Assembly: GCF_014773265.1 (NCBI RefSeq)
Contig: NZ_JACWMY010000006.1
Span: 1-64,000, forward strand
Length of the DNA: 64,000 nt
Direction: 5' to 3'
Source: Mucilaginibacter pankratovii
Lineage (GTDB): Bacteria; Bacteroidota; Bacteroidia; Sphingobacteriales; Sphingobacteriaceae
Shown here: positions 35,332 through 43,237 of the stretch, one piece after another
Layout of the letters: the number at the start of each line of letters is the position of its first letter
Numbering within the stretch: position 1 is the first letter of the stretch
The notes under the pieces: generated by a model
What the model saw: the letters and a program-made list of their open reading frames with translations, nothing else
Database searches by the model: none
Told to the model about the DNA's origin: nothing
Position numbers and translations under genes: made by a program

Positions 35332-36504
35332 ATGACAAAATTCAAAAAGGTCATACTTTTTTGCCACCGCTGGCTCGGATTCATCTCCGGGCTTGTGGTG
35401 TTTATAGTGAGTATCACCGGCTGTGTCTTTTGCTTTCAGGATGAGATTCAAGATGCCATGCACAGCTACCGCACCGTGCAAAACACAGGGAAGCCTTATG
35501 TACAGCCATCGCAGCTGGTGGCAACAGTAAAAAAGGCATTCCCCATGGCAAGCCCCGATTACATTTATTATTTCGGTACCGAAAGGCCTGCCGGGGTATT
35601 GGCTAATACGGGTAAAGACGGCTTTGAGTACGTTTTCCTGAACCCGTACACCGGTAAGATTACTTATCACGAAAAACCGCAGACCAACTTCTTTATTATT
35701 GTAGAATATATTCACCTGTACCTGCTGCTGCCGCCGGCTATTGGCAAGTGGGTGGTGGGCGTATCGGTTATCATTTTTATGGTGATCATGGTCACGGGAC
35801 TCATCCTCTGGTGGCCAAAACGTAAAAGCGACCGCAAACGTAGCTTTACCATTAAATGGGGCGGCCGCTGGCGCAGGGTTAATTACGATCTGCATAACGT
35901 GCTGGGCTTTTATGCTACTTCTATCGCCATCATCTTATCCATCACTGGCCTGGCCATAGCCTTCGAACCGGTGAGCAAGGCCATCTACAACACCGCCAAC
36001 CTGGGTAAAGATATAACCTATCAGCAGGAAGTAACCGAGCCTAAGTCCGATTCGCTAAAACGCTCGGGCCTGGCCAAACAGCCGGTAATAGACCAGGCCT
36101 TTGCCTATGCACGGAAACAGGCCCCGCAAGCCGAAATGTTCCTCATCCACAACGACCCCGCAGTTTCGGGTGCTATTGGCGTTGGCGCTTATGCCAAATC
36201 GATGCATTATTCGCATGCTACAGGTTTCGAGTTTGATAAATACAATGGCAAATTGCTGAAGAGCTATATTTACGATAAAAAGAGCCCCGGCTTAAAACTG
36301 ATAGAGATGAACTATGATATCCACGTAGGGCAGATCTTCGGGTTTACGACAAAAATCATCGCGTTTTTGGCCAGTTTAATTTGCGCCAGTTTGCCGGTTA
36401 CCGGATTCATTATTTGGTTGGGAAAACGCAAAAAAAACAAGCCGAAAAAGGAACGATTGGTGACCCACCGGAGGGCGCAAAAACACCAACTGCATCAGAT
36501 TTAG
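35332..36504 (+). CDS. PepSY-TM membrane protein, probable siderophore-iron reductase
   Basis: A 390-residue inner-membrane protein of the PepSY-associated TM family. Helices lie at about 15-35 (WLGFISGLVVFIVSITGCVF), 140-165 (VVGVSVIIFMVIMVTGLILWW), 190-210 (GFYATSIAIILSITGLAIAF) and 340-365 (IIAFLASLICASLPVTGFIIWL). Conserved His residues flank the helices (LFCHRWLG, YIHLYLLLP, DLHNVLG, DIHVGQIFG) and could bind haem. Such proteins accompany TonB receptors and are thought to reduce ferric siderophores. It is co-transcribed with the receptor (4 nt gap), and an intrinsic terminator follows. Confidence 0.9.
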   Translation: MTKFKKVILFCHRWLGFISGLVVFIVSITGCVFCFQDEIQDAMHSYRTVQNTGKPYVQPSQLVATVKKAFPMASPDYIYYFGTERPAGVLANTGKDGFEYVFLNPYTGKITYHEKPQTNFFIIVEYIHLYLLLPPAIGKWVVGVSVIIFMVIMVTGLILWWPKRKSDRKRSFTIKWGGRWRRVNYDLHNVLGFYATSIAIILSITGLAIAFEPVSKAIYNTANLGKDITYQQEVTEPKSDSLKRSGLAKQPVIDQAFAYARKQAPQAEMFLIHNDPAVSGAIGVGAYAKSMHYSHATGFEFDKYNGKLLKSYIYDKKSPGLKLIEMNYDIHVGQIFGFTTKIIAFLASLICASLPVTGFIIWLGKRKKNKPKKERLVTHRRAQKHQLHQI

Positions 36505-36555
36505 CCAAAATTATTTGCTAAAATCTCCGTGGATCTGCTAATTTTTCGGTTTTTT

Positions 36556-36579
36556 AGGGCAGTTTTACTGCCCTTTTTG
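36556..36579 (+). terminator. Intrinsic terminator after the iron-uptake pair
   Basis: Stem AGGGCAG/CTGCCCT with loop TTTTA is followed by a TTTTT tract at 36574-36578. It lies 52 nt downstream of the PepSY gene stop. Confidence 0.85.
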
Positions 36580-36634
36580 CGTTAATTTCTGCTCGGTTTT
36601 TGGCTTTTGGAAAACACGGAACAAAAATCTTAAT

Positions 36635-37414
36635 TCAGGGAAAAGTGATCTCCACCCCATCGGTGATGGCGTGGCCGGTGCAGGTGAGGATACGGCCATC
36701 GGTAAGGTCGGCATCGGTGAGCACCTCGTTTTTTGTCATCTCCACTTTGCCATATTTGCAATTGGCAATGCAGGCCGAGCAAATGCCATGGCGGCAACTG
36801 TACGGCAGCGGGATATTGTTTTGCAAAGCCGCTTGCAGGATGGATTGATTCTCTCCAACCTGAATATCGTGCCATTCGCCGCCAAAGTTGATGCGGATAT
36901 TTTGCGGCGGGTATGTTTTAAGCGTGCCCGTAACCGGTACGGTCTCCAGCACAAAGTTTTCCTTATGGATCTGCCTGGCTTCTATCCCCATATACAAAAG
37001 GGTTAGGCTGATCATCCGCATGTAAGCAAACGGACCGCAAAGGTAGAATTCGGCCCTTGCGGCGCTGAACTGCAGTTGCTGCTTTACCAACTGCTCAACC
37101 TTATAATTATTCAGCCGGTTGGCCTCGCTGCTGAGCAGGTTGGTGATATTTAACCTATCGGGGTATTTCGTAACAAGCTCATTCAGTTCGTTATAAAACA
37201 AAATGGAGTGCTGATCGCGATTGCTGTAGAGTAGGTGTAATTTGCTCTTGCCCTGCCTGTTGAGAATGTATTTGAGATGCGACAGTACAGGTGTAATACC
37301 ACTCCCGGCGGCGAAATAGACAAGATCTTTTTCTGCTCCGTAATTGCCAACTGTGAATACACCCGCCGGATTAACTGCCGTAAGGACATCGCCCACTTTT
37401 ATTTTGCTGAGCAA
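36635..37414 (-). pseudogene. 5'-truncated ferredoxin-NAD(P)H reductase (PaaE-like), FAD domain missing
   Basis: The 259-residue frame holds only the NAD(P)-binding half (YFAAGSGITPVLSHLKYIL; YLCGPFAYM) and the C-terminal plant-type 2Fe-2S domain with ligands in SCRHGICSACIANC and LTCTG. The roughly 90-residue N-terminal FAD-binding barrel with its RxYS motif is absent. No proper start exists: the frame opens at a TTG (37414) inside the upstream quinone reductase gene. In this frame HGEISRFLLSKIKVG can be read across the junction, which resembles the end of the lost FAD domain. The best reading is a deletion joining the two genes. A functional short protein cannot be excluded. Confidence 0.7.
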
Positions 37415-38424
37415 AAAGCGGGAGATCTCCCCGTGGTTACAACCAGCTTGCCAAACTGCGCCGATGCGCCCATTTTAGCAAATGCTTTCTTTGCATCTAC
37501 CAGCGGGAAAACCTCATCTATCACCGGCACTATCTTATGCTCGTCTACAAAGGCAAGCATAGCTTTAAACTCTTCCTGCGTGCCCATGGTAGTACCCAGT
37601 ACCTGCAATTGCTTCCAGAAGATGGGGCGGGCATTCATTTCGGGGATATTACCGGCGGTACCTCCAAAGAATACAATACGCCCTCCCGGGTTACACAGGT
37701 CGGGGATCTTATTAAAATCAGGACCAAGGGCGCTGTCCACCACAATATCAAAGCCACCACCCGAAAAATGCTTCAATTCTTCGGCCCAGTCCTGCGCTTT
37801 GTAGTTTACGCCGGCTGCGGCACCTAACTGTTTGGCCCGCTGGATTTTCTCGCCACTGCCCGATGTTACAAACACCTGCGCACCGGCGGCAACCGCCCAT
37901 TGCAGCAGGAATGTGCCTGTACCCGCGCCAACGCCTACTATCAACACCTTATCGCCTTTTTTAAGATGGGCTTTGGTGAATAGCGCCCGGTAAGCTGTCA
38001 AACCCGCTAAAGGTATCGCTGCCGCCTGCTCAAATGTTAAGTGGGCTGGTTTGGGGTAGAGGTATTCGGCTTTTACCTTTACGTATTCGGCTAAAGTACC
38101 ATCCTCTGGCAGCCCCAGTATTTTAAATTCTTTAGATTGAAATTCCGGGTGTTCGCCCCAGTTGTGTGATGGATTGATGATCACCGGCTTATTCAGCCAT
38201 TCCTCTGCGCCGTCACCGGCTTCAGCTACAATACCTGCACCATCGGCACCCAAAATGGTTGGATATTTTAACCCGGCGTATTTGCCAATGGTGATCCAGT
38301 AGTCGCGGCGGTTTAGCGCTGCTGCTTTTATCTGCACCAGCACTTCGCCCGGCCCGGCGGTTGGCTTTTCCAAATCTTTGTATGCGATGGGGTTTTCTGC
38401 GGATTCGAGGACGATGGCTTTCAT
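37399..38424 (-). CDS. Zinc-type/quinone oxidoreductase (MDR family) with altered C-terminus
   Basis: A 341-residue medium-chain dehydrogenase/reductase. The GroES-like domain runs from residue 1 (AALNRRDYWITIGKYAG, ILGADGAGIVAEAG). The nucleotide-binding motif is VLIVGVGAGTGTFLLQWA, and the NADPH-preferring loop has TSGSGEKIQRAKQLGA. The usual catalytic-zinc His-Glu is not obvious, so a quinone/enone reductase is likelier than an alcohol dehydrogenase. The expected end FGKLVV is followed by TTGRSPAFCSAK, which comes from the fused downstream reductase DNA. The native stop was probably lost in the same deletion that truncated that gene. Confidence 0.85.
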   Translation of the reverse strand: MKAIVLESAENPIAYKDLEKPTAGPGEVLVQIKAAALNRRDYWITIGKYAGLKYPTILGADGAGIVAEAGDGAEEWLNKPVIINPSHNWGEHPEFQSKEFKILGLPEDGTLAEYVKVKAEYLYPKPAHLTFEQAAAIPLAGLTAYRALFTKAHLKKGDKVLIVGVGAGTGTFLLQWAVAAGAQVFVTSGSGEKIQRAKQLGAAAGVNYKAQDWAEELKHFSGGGFDIVVDSALGPDFNKIPDLCNPGGRIVFFGGTAGNIPEMNARPIFWKQLQVLGTTMGTQEEFKAMLAFVDEHKIVPVIDEVFPLVDAKKAFAKMGASAQFGKLVVTTGRSPAFCSAK

Positions 38425-38439
38425 AGGGTGTTAAACAAT

Positions 38440-38541
38440 CGTCATTGCGAGGAGGTACGACGAAGCAATCCTCGGTAAGCAAAGCGGATTTGCAGAGCCG
38501 CTTTGCTTACCGATGGTTGCCGCGCTTCGCTCGCAATGACG
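38440..38541. repeat. Palindromic repeat with GTCATTGCGAG ends
   Basis: Outer arms CGTCATTGCGAG (38440-38451) and CTCGCAATGACG (38530-38541) are exact complements. Inside, CGGTAAGCAAAGCGG (38473-38487) pairs exactly with CCGCTTTGCTTACCG (38498-38512). The inner word GAAGCAATC recurs in inverted form. This is the GTCATTGCGAGGxACGAAGCAATC type of dispersed repeat found in many bacteria, lying upstream of the quinone reductase gene. Confidence 0.85.
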
Positions 38542-38586
38542 TGGTGGTTAATGCCGCGTTCATCAACGACGCGGCGGTTTCATATT

Positions 38587-38626
38587 AAATAAAAGAGCGG
38601 CACAATTGTTTCTAATGCTGCCGCTC
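38587..38626 (-). terminator. Terminator downstream of sodA
   Basis: Read on the minus strand, GAGCGGCA and TGCCGCTC form an 8-bp stem with a 16-nt loop, followed by TTTTATTT. A second hairpin, CCCTCCCC/GGGGAGGG at 38639-38658, lies between it and the sodA stop. Confidence 0.75.
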
Positions 38627-38669
38627 AATATTATCAAGCCCTCCCCTTCAGGGGAGGGTTGGGTGGGGT

Positions 38670-39281
38670 TTAAGCTATCGCTTTGGTGTATAACTCAGAC
38701 ACATGCGCCCAGTTAATTACATTCCAAATTGCCGCCAAATAATCAGGGCGGCGGTTTTGGTATTTTAAGTAATAAGCGTGCTCCCAAACATCGATACCCA
38801 AAACTGGTGTGCCTTTTACTTCGGCAATGTCCATTAATGGGTTATCCTGGTTAGGGGTTGAGGTTACCGCCAGTTTTTTATCGGCAGTAACAATTAACCA
38901 TGCCCAGCCCGAACCAAAACGGGTTGCACCGGCTTCCTGTACTTTTGTTTTAAAATCGGCAAATGAACCGAAAGTACTGGTGATAGCTGCTGCTAATGCA
39001 CCTGTTGGCTCGCCGCCGCCGCTTGGCGATAATAGTGTCCAGAACAGGCTGTGGTTGTAGTGGCCGCCACCGTTGTTACGTACAGCAGGCGCGAACTTGG
39101 AGATATTTTTAATGATGTCTTCAATTTTAGCATCAGCCTCTGGTTTACCTTCCAAAGCTTTGTTTAAGTTGGTAACATAAGCCTGGTGGTGCTTGCCATG
39201 GTGAATTTCCATAGTAGCTTTATCAATATGCGGTTCCAGTGCATCGGTAGCGTAAGATAACGCCGGTAGTGTAAATGCCAT
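38670..39281 (-). CDS. sodA: Superoxide dismutase, Fe/Mn type
   Basis: This enzyme converts superoxide to peroxide and oxygen in the cytoplasm (no signal peptide). It has 203 residues, standard length. Metal ligands lie in [13 protein letters not shown], in [11 protein letters not shown], and in the C-terminal [19 protein letters not shown] (Asp and His). The residues around GSGWAWLIV fit the family, but Fe and Mn preference cannot be separated by eye. It is monocistronic, followed by a hairpin terminator. Iterated GTTCATGG-like repeats occupy its upstream gap. Confidence 0.95.
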   Translation of the reverse strand: MAFTLPALSYATDALEPHIDKATMEIHHGKHHQAYVTNLNKALEGKPEADAKIEDIIKNISKFAPAVRNNGGGHYNHSLFWTLLSPSGGGEPTGALAAAITSTFGSFADFKTKVQEAGATRFGSGWAWLIVTADKKLAVTSTPNQDNPLMDIAEVKGTPVLGIDVWEHAYYLKYQNRRPDYLAAIWNVINWAHVSELYTKAIA

Positions 39282-39363
39282 AATATTCAGTTTTTAAGTT
39301 TTACAAGTTGTGATGAGCAAATATAAGCTTGGAATTGGCTTTTTGTTCTAAATGAATGTCATT

Positions 39364-39488
39364 TATTGGTAGTTCATAGGTGATGGTTCATAGTTCATGG
39401 CCAATGGTACATGGTAGCAGCCGTTAAGTCTATCAACCATCAACATCAATATTTTCTGCAATAATCCATTAACTATTACCCATGAACC
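39364..39488. repeat. Iterated GTTCATAG-type words in inverted arrangement
   Basis: The left part (39364-39415) repeats GGTTCATAGTTCATGG-like words; the right part (39464-39488) carries the complementary CCATTA...CCCATGAACC. The block fills the gap between sodA and tadA. Confidence 0.6.
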
Positions 39489-39494
39489 AAAAAA

Positions 39495-39962
39495 CTATCT
39501 CTTCCTTTTAAAAAAATCCTTCACCAGCTGCGCGCATTCATTTTCGAAGATGCCTCCGGTGATCACCGTTTTAGGGTGGGTGATGGTTTGGTTGAGCCTG
39601 CCGAAACCGCGTTTAGCATCGTATGCCCCAAAAACAACTCTCCCCACCTGGAACCAATAAGATGCACCGGCGCACATTACACAAGGCTCTAACGTAACGT
39701 ACAGCGTACATTCGGGCAGGTATTTGCCGCCCATATAGTTTGTTGCTGCGGTTAACGCCTGCATTTCGGCATGGGCCGATACATCGTTCAGCCGCTCGGT
39801 AAGGTTATGGCCGCGACCAATGATCTGCCCTTTGCACACCACCACCGCGCCAATGGGGATCTCATCCTCCTTTAGGGCTAAACGCGCCTCTTTCAGGGCT
39901 TCGTTCATAAAAAACTCGTCGGGCGATATGGCTGGCTCGTCGCCAAAAGTAAAATATTTCAT
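39495..39962 (-). CDS. tadA: Nucleoside deaminase, probable tRNA adenosine deaminase TadA
   Basis: A 155-residue zinc deaminase expected to convert the wobble adenosine of tRNA-Arg(ACG) to inosine. The zinc ligands and catalytic Glu are in VSAHAEMQAL (HAE) and LEPCVMCAGA (PCxxC). The core starts DEFFMNEALKEARLALKEDEIPIG (given in part), typical of TadA rather than cytosine deaminase. The tail is FGRLNQTI ... KDFFKRKR. It is 1 nt downstream of the CsaA-type gene, so the two form an operon. Other deaminases, such as guanine deaminase, have similar motifs, so the symbol is likely rather than certain. Confidence 0.88.
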   Translation of the reverse strand: MKYFTFGDEPAISPDEFFMNEALKEARLALKEDEIPIGAVVVCKGQIIGRGHNLTERLNDVSAHAEMQALTAATNYMGGKYLPECTLYVTLEPCVMCAGASYWFQVGRVVFGAYDAKRGFGRLNQTITHPKTVITGGIFENECAQLVKDFFKRKR

Positions 39963-40298
39963 TTATACCAGTTTACTGCCGTTAGGCACGGGTTTATCTA
40001 TAGCGGCCAAAACAATATCACCGTTATCATCGGCAAAGCCGGTAACCAAAAATTCCGACATGAATTTGCCGATCTGCTTCTTTGGAAAATTCACTACCCC
40101 CATGATCTGCCTGCCCGGCAATTCCTCTTTGGTGTAATGTTTGGTGATCTGTGCGCTTGATTGTTTGATGCCCAGCGGCCCAAAATCAACCTTAAGCTTA
40201 TACGCCGGTTTGCGTGCTTCCGGGAAATCAAATACCTCGAGGATAGTACCTGCACGCAATTCTACCTTTTCAAAATCGTTCCAGTTGATGGTCTCCAT
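39963..40298 (-). CDS. CsaA/tRNA-binding domain protein
   Basis: A 111-residue OB-fold protein of the tRNA-binding-domain family. The start is set at 40298 (METINWNDF), because the six extra residues from 40316 derive from the upstream repeat. Signature segments are [51 protein letters not shown] and the final VPNGSKLV. B. subtilis CsaA has export-chaperone activity, and related domains bind tRNA; the role here is not known. It heads a two-gene unit with tadA. Confidence 0.92.
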   Translation of the reverse strand: METINWNDFEKVELRAGTILEVFDFPEARKPAYKLKVDFGPLGIKQSSAQITKHYTKEELPGRQIMGVVNFPKKQIGKFMSEFLVTGFADDNGDIVLAAIDKPVPNGSKLV

Positions 40299-40302
40299 AA
40301 GT

Positions 40303-40372
40303 GACACGAATTTCACGAATTAAGGCGAATTAATGGGTACGAATTTCACGAATTAGGCGAATTTCACGAATA
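40303..40372. repeat. Iterated ACGAATTTCACGAATTA words
   Basis: The words ACGAATTTCACGAATTA and GGCGAATT occur two to three times each between 40303 and 40372. They form the 5' region of the CsaA-type gene. Confidence 0.7.
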
Positions 40373-40405
40373 CGTGTGGCTCGCATGCAAGGTAGTCGCC
40401 AAGCA

Positions 40406-40441
40406 ACTAACCTCTAATCTCCAACCTCTAACCTCTAATTA
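40406..40441. repeat. AACCTCTAA direct repeats
   Basis: Three tandem, slightly varied copies of AACCTCTAA occur with CTCC spacers and run into the 3' end of the FAD oxidoreductase gene. The repeat may have contributed its last codons. Confidence 0.65.
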
Positions 40442-42261
40442 ATGATCTTCCCAGCCAGATCTACCTTCCTTGAAAACGGGTTCAGGTACTTGTTGGCCAG
40501 CACCACAAACTCGCGGCGTGTAACCGGGCGGCGGGTATCAAAGGCCACGGTAAAGTTGTACTTGGTTTTCCAGTTGGCACGCATGATGCGCTCGAGTGTT
40601 TCCGGGTCGGTAAGCGACATTTCGCTGATGTAGGATAACAGGTTACCCACCGTAAAATTATCACCCGGCTGGGTTTTGTTAAACCACAAGAACGAGCGTG
40701 CAAAGGTCTCGTTGAGATAGGGTTTCACCTCGTCGGTATACACCGTTGTATCGGGCTTAAAAAGCATTTGGGCAGTTGTTCCGTTAACCGAGCGGAAACC
40801 GTTGAGCATACCGGTTGCACCAACTTGCTGTACCGCGCGATAGGCGGGGTCGGATTTTGGGATATCGTTAAAAGGCATGATGGCACCACCGTAGATCAGT
40901 ATCTCATCCTGTATATGGCGGACATCCAGTTCACGGGTGGTTTTGCCATAGAACGCGCACCATGCTGCCGAAGCGCCAACGCCCTGCCCAAGCGCCATTT
41001 GCACAGCCGGGTTGGTAATGCTGCCATTAACCAAATGCGTTACCGACATGGCCTTCTCTGTTACAAACAAATTAACGGCATCTTTAACAACAATGCTACC
41101 CAGTGGGACAGAATAGGGCGGAAACGGCGGGTACTTTATTTTTGGCGCGCCGGGGATAATGTAATGCTGGCCGGGTATGGCATCGCCAATACCGATGGCT
41201 GTACGGTACAACCTCGACCCGCGGGTATAGGGTGTATAAATATCATCCAGTACCATCCGCACTTCGCCATAAGCGCGCTTGTTCTCGCGTACGTAAGGTA
41301 TCAGCGGCAGTTTATCTTTGGTGGGGAATTCATCGGCAAGGCCTATGTTTTTGTAACCCAATTCGGTTTGCAGGTAGTAGATAAGCCCCAGGGTATGCAG
41401 CCGCGCTTTGCGAAAGGTTTCGGCGCGGTTTTCGGGCGAGAGATCGTCTGACGTTACAGAATACTGGTTGGCGCAATCGTTCCAGTTCATCATGTATTTA
41501 TCATTGATGAGTGCGCCGGCCTTCAGCATTTTTTTTATATCGATCCGCTTAAGGCAGGCATATTGGCCGGGCTCGTAATTGTCAGGCCGGGCAATGGTTT
41601 TGTCCGCCGTTCGGCCATAATCTTTCAGTATCGCCACCCAGCTAATATCCTGGATCTGGTTGGTGGGGTCATTGGGTGCCTGGGCCTCCCCGGTTTCTTT
41701 TTTGCTATCGAAACCGGTATTAAATATAGCGCCGGCCTTAGTGGCCACGTCGGCATATTCGGTTGCATCAACCACAGCCTTGGCTTTTATCACATCCGTT
41801 TTGCCGTTCACGGTGATGCTCACCTCCCAGCCGGTGCCGTCTTTTTTGATAGTTGTAAAAGGGGTATTCAGTTTTACAGTGAGGTTTTTTACCGTGTCTG
41901 TTAGTTTTTTAAGGATGGATGCACCAACCGAAGGCTCGAAGTTAAGTACGGCGTTAAAGGTAGTATCGTAGCCCAGCCTTACTTTGTAAAAGTTTTTAAT
42001 GCGCTCTCTAAACTCGCCGTAAAAACCGTTGGGCAGATTGCGGTTAGCTTCTAAAATACAAACGCCGCCCGCCGTCATGGCGCCACCGAGCCAGGGTCCC
42101 TGCTCTATCAGCATCGTTTTTACGTTACTGCGGGCGCTTTGTATGGCTGCTGCAACTCCGCTTGCGCCGCCGCCAACTACCAGTACATCGGTTTTAATGG
42201 TATCGGCATAAGCTGCCGCGGAAAGGAGTACGAACAGTAGCGTTAATAATTTTTTTATCAT
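40435..42261 (-). CDS. Exported FAD-dependent oxidoreductase (FAD_oxidored family)
   Basis: A 608-residue protein from ATG 42261 (MIKKLLTLLFVLLSAAAYA signal peptide); an upstream start at 42282 adds seven residues before the signal. The FAD-binding dinucleotide motif is VLVVGGGASGVAAAIQSARS (residues 28-47), followed by LIEQGPWLGGAMTAGGVC and the matching KAKAVVDATEYADVATKAGA. The C-terminal half has GDAIPGQHYIIPG. Proteins of this family (PF12831) often act on sugars or polyols in the periplasm. The substrate cannot be told, and no transporter or glycoside gene adjoins it. Confidence 0.87.
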   Translation of the reverse strand: MIKKLLTLLFVLLSAAAYADTIKTDVLVVGGGASGVAAAIQSARSNVKTMLIEQGPWLGGAMTAGGVCILEANRNLPNGFYGEFRERIKNFYKVRLGYDTTFNAVLNFEPSVGASILKKLTDTVKNLTVKLNTPFTTIKKDGTGWEVSITVNGKTDVIKAKAVVDATEYADVATKAGAIFNTGFDSKKETGEAQAPNDPTNQIQDISWVAILKDYGRTADKTIARPDNYEPGQYACLKRIDIKKMLKAGALINDKYMMNWNDCANQYSVTSDDLSPENRAETFRKARLHTLGLIYYLQTELGYKNIGLADEFPTKDKLPLIPYVRENKRAYGEVRMVLDDIYTPYTRGSRLYRTAIGIGDAIPGQHYIIPGAPKIKYPPFPPYSVPLGSIVVKDAVNLFVTEKAMSVTHLVNGSITNPAVQMALGQGVGASAAWCAFYGKTTRELDVRHIQDEILIYGGAIMPFNDIPKSDPAYRAVQQVGATGMLNGFRSVNGTTAQMLFKPDTTVYTDEVKPYLNETFARSFLWFNKTQPGDNFTVGNLLSYISEMSLTDPETLERIMRANWKTKYNFTVAFDTRRPVTRREFVVLANKYLNPFSRKVDLAGKIIN

Positions 42262-42347
42262 CAGTTTACAAAACAAGTACAAAACGCTAATTTAGGGCAA
42301 ATCCTTATGGATACATCAAAATATATTCGCCAGATAAACTAAGAGCC

Positions 42348-42872
42348 ATGACAGACGAGCAGATGCGTTACCCTATCGGGAATTTTGTTGCCCCGGTATC
42401 CTACATCATTGAAGATAAACGTAAATGGATAAGCGAACTGCGTAACCTGCCCGGCAAAGTTAGGAACGCTATTATGCCGCTAACCGATCAGCAGCTCGAC
42501 ACCCAATACCGCACCGGCGGCTGGACCTTAAGGCAGGTGGTGCACCACCTGGCCGATAGCCACATGAATTTGCTGCTGCGTTTTAAGCTGGCACTTACCG
42601 AAGATAACCCCACCATAAAACCATACGAAGAAGCCGACTGGGCACTGCTGCCGGACTACCGCTTACCCGTAGAACCATCTCTTAGGATGCTGGAGGGGAT
42701 TCACATCCACATAGTTGCCCTCTTAGAAAGCTTCACCGAAGACCAATGGGATAAAACTTTTTACCACCCCGGGTCGGGCGATACGGTTACCTTGAAAAAA
42801 GCGCTGGCCTTGTACGCCTGGCATGGCAGGCACCATTTGGCGCATTTAACAGAAACGATAAAGAAGTTTTAG
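42348..42872 (+). CDS. DinB/YfiT-like putative bacillithiol transferase (BstA family)
   Basis: A 174-residue metal-binding four-helix protein of the DinB_2 family. The metal His residues are in VHHLADSHMNLL and in the closing WHGRHHLAHL, spaced as in BstA/YfiT. The sequence PIGNFVAPVS at the start and GGWTLRQVVHHL are family hallmarks. BstA adds bacillithiol to electrophiles, and many Bacteroidota make bacillithiol. A TATATTCG box 18 nt before the start may be its -7 element. Repeats follow at 42872. Confidence 0.87.
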   Translation: MTDEQMRYPIGNFVAPVSYIIEDKRKWISELRNLPGKVRNAIMPLTDQQLDTQYRTGGWTLRQVVHHLADSHMNLLLRFKLALTEDNPTIKPYEEADWALLPDYRLPVEPSLRMLEGIHIHIVALLESFTEDQWDKTFYHPGSGDTVTLKKALALYAWHGRHHLAHLTETIKKF

Positions 42873-42962
42873 GGCGTTCCCGCTTATCAGCGGGCCAGGC
42901 TTTCTGCTCATACGCGCACAAGGCGTTAGGCTCAGGGCCGGTATCCGCGCCAATCCTTAACG
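42872..42962. repeat. Interspersed repeat, GGGCGTTCCCGC type, copy 1
   Basis: The head (42872-42901) matches the unit at 60278-60307 at 28 of 30 positions, with hairpin CCCGCT-TATC-AGCGGG. The tail GGTATCCGCGCC...ATCCTTAACG resembles the second copy's GGTTTCCACTACTATCCT. It lies directly after the DinB gene. Confidence 0.8.
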
Positions 42963-42979
42963 CAGCAAAATTTTAAAAA

Positions 42980-43228
42980 CATAGCAATGGGTTTTAAACT
43001 GCTCGAAACCCTTATAATTCGCTTCTTATCGCTCGCATATTTGACTCACCCCGGGTACGCTGTCGCTGCCCGACCCTCTCTTTCTGTGAAAAAGAGGGTG
43101 AGGAAAAATAAATAGCCCCAATTTCTCCCCTTCTTTGCGCAGCAGAGAGGGGGCGGGGGGTGAGTTAACTCGCGATGCGGACACGGTCGCCATGTTTCGA
43201 CCACTCAATTTTCCAACCCATCGCTATG
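42980..43228. repeat. Long fold-back element (about 250 bp)
   Basis: The outer arms CATAGCAATGGGTT (42980-42993) and AACCCATCGCTATG (43215-43228) pair with one mismatch. The middle arms ACTCACCCC (43044-43052) and GGGGTGAGT (43157-43165) pair exactly. An inner hairpin is formed by ACCCTCTCTTT and AAAGAGGGT at 43073-43099. No coding sequence is present. It may be a small non-autonomous element. Confidence 0.65.
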
Positions 43229-43237
43229 ATAGAGAAC

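Noticed and set aside
40768-41451. 227-codon open frame on the plus strand
   Set aside because: It lies wholly antisense to the well-supported FAD oxidoreductase and has no coding features of its own.
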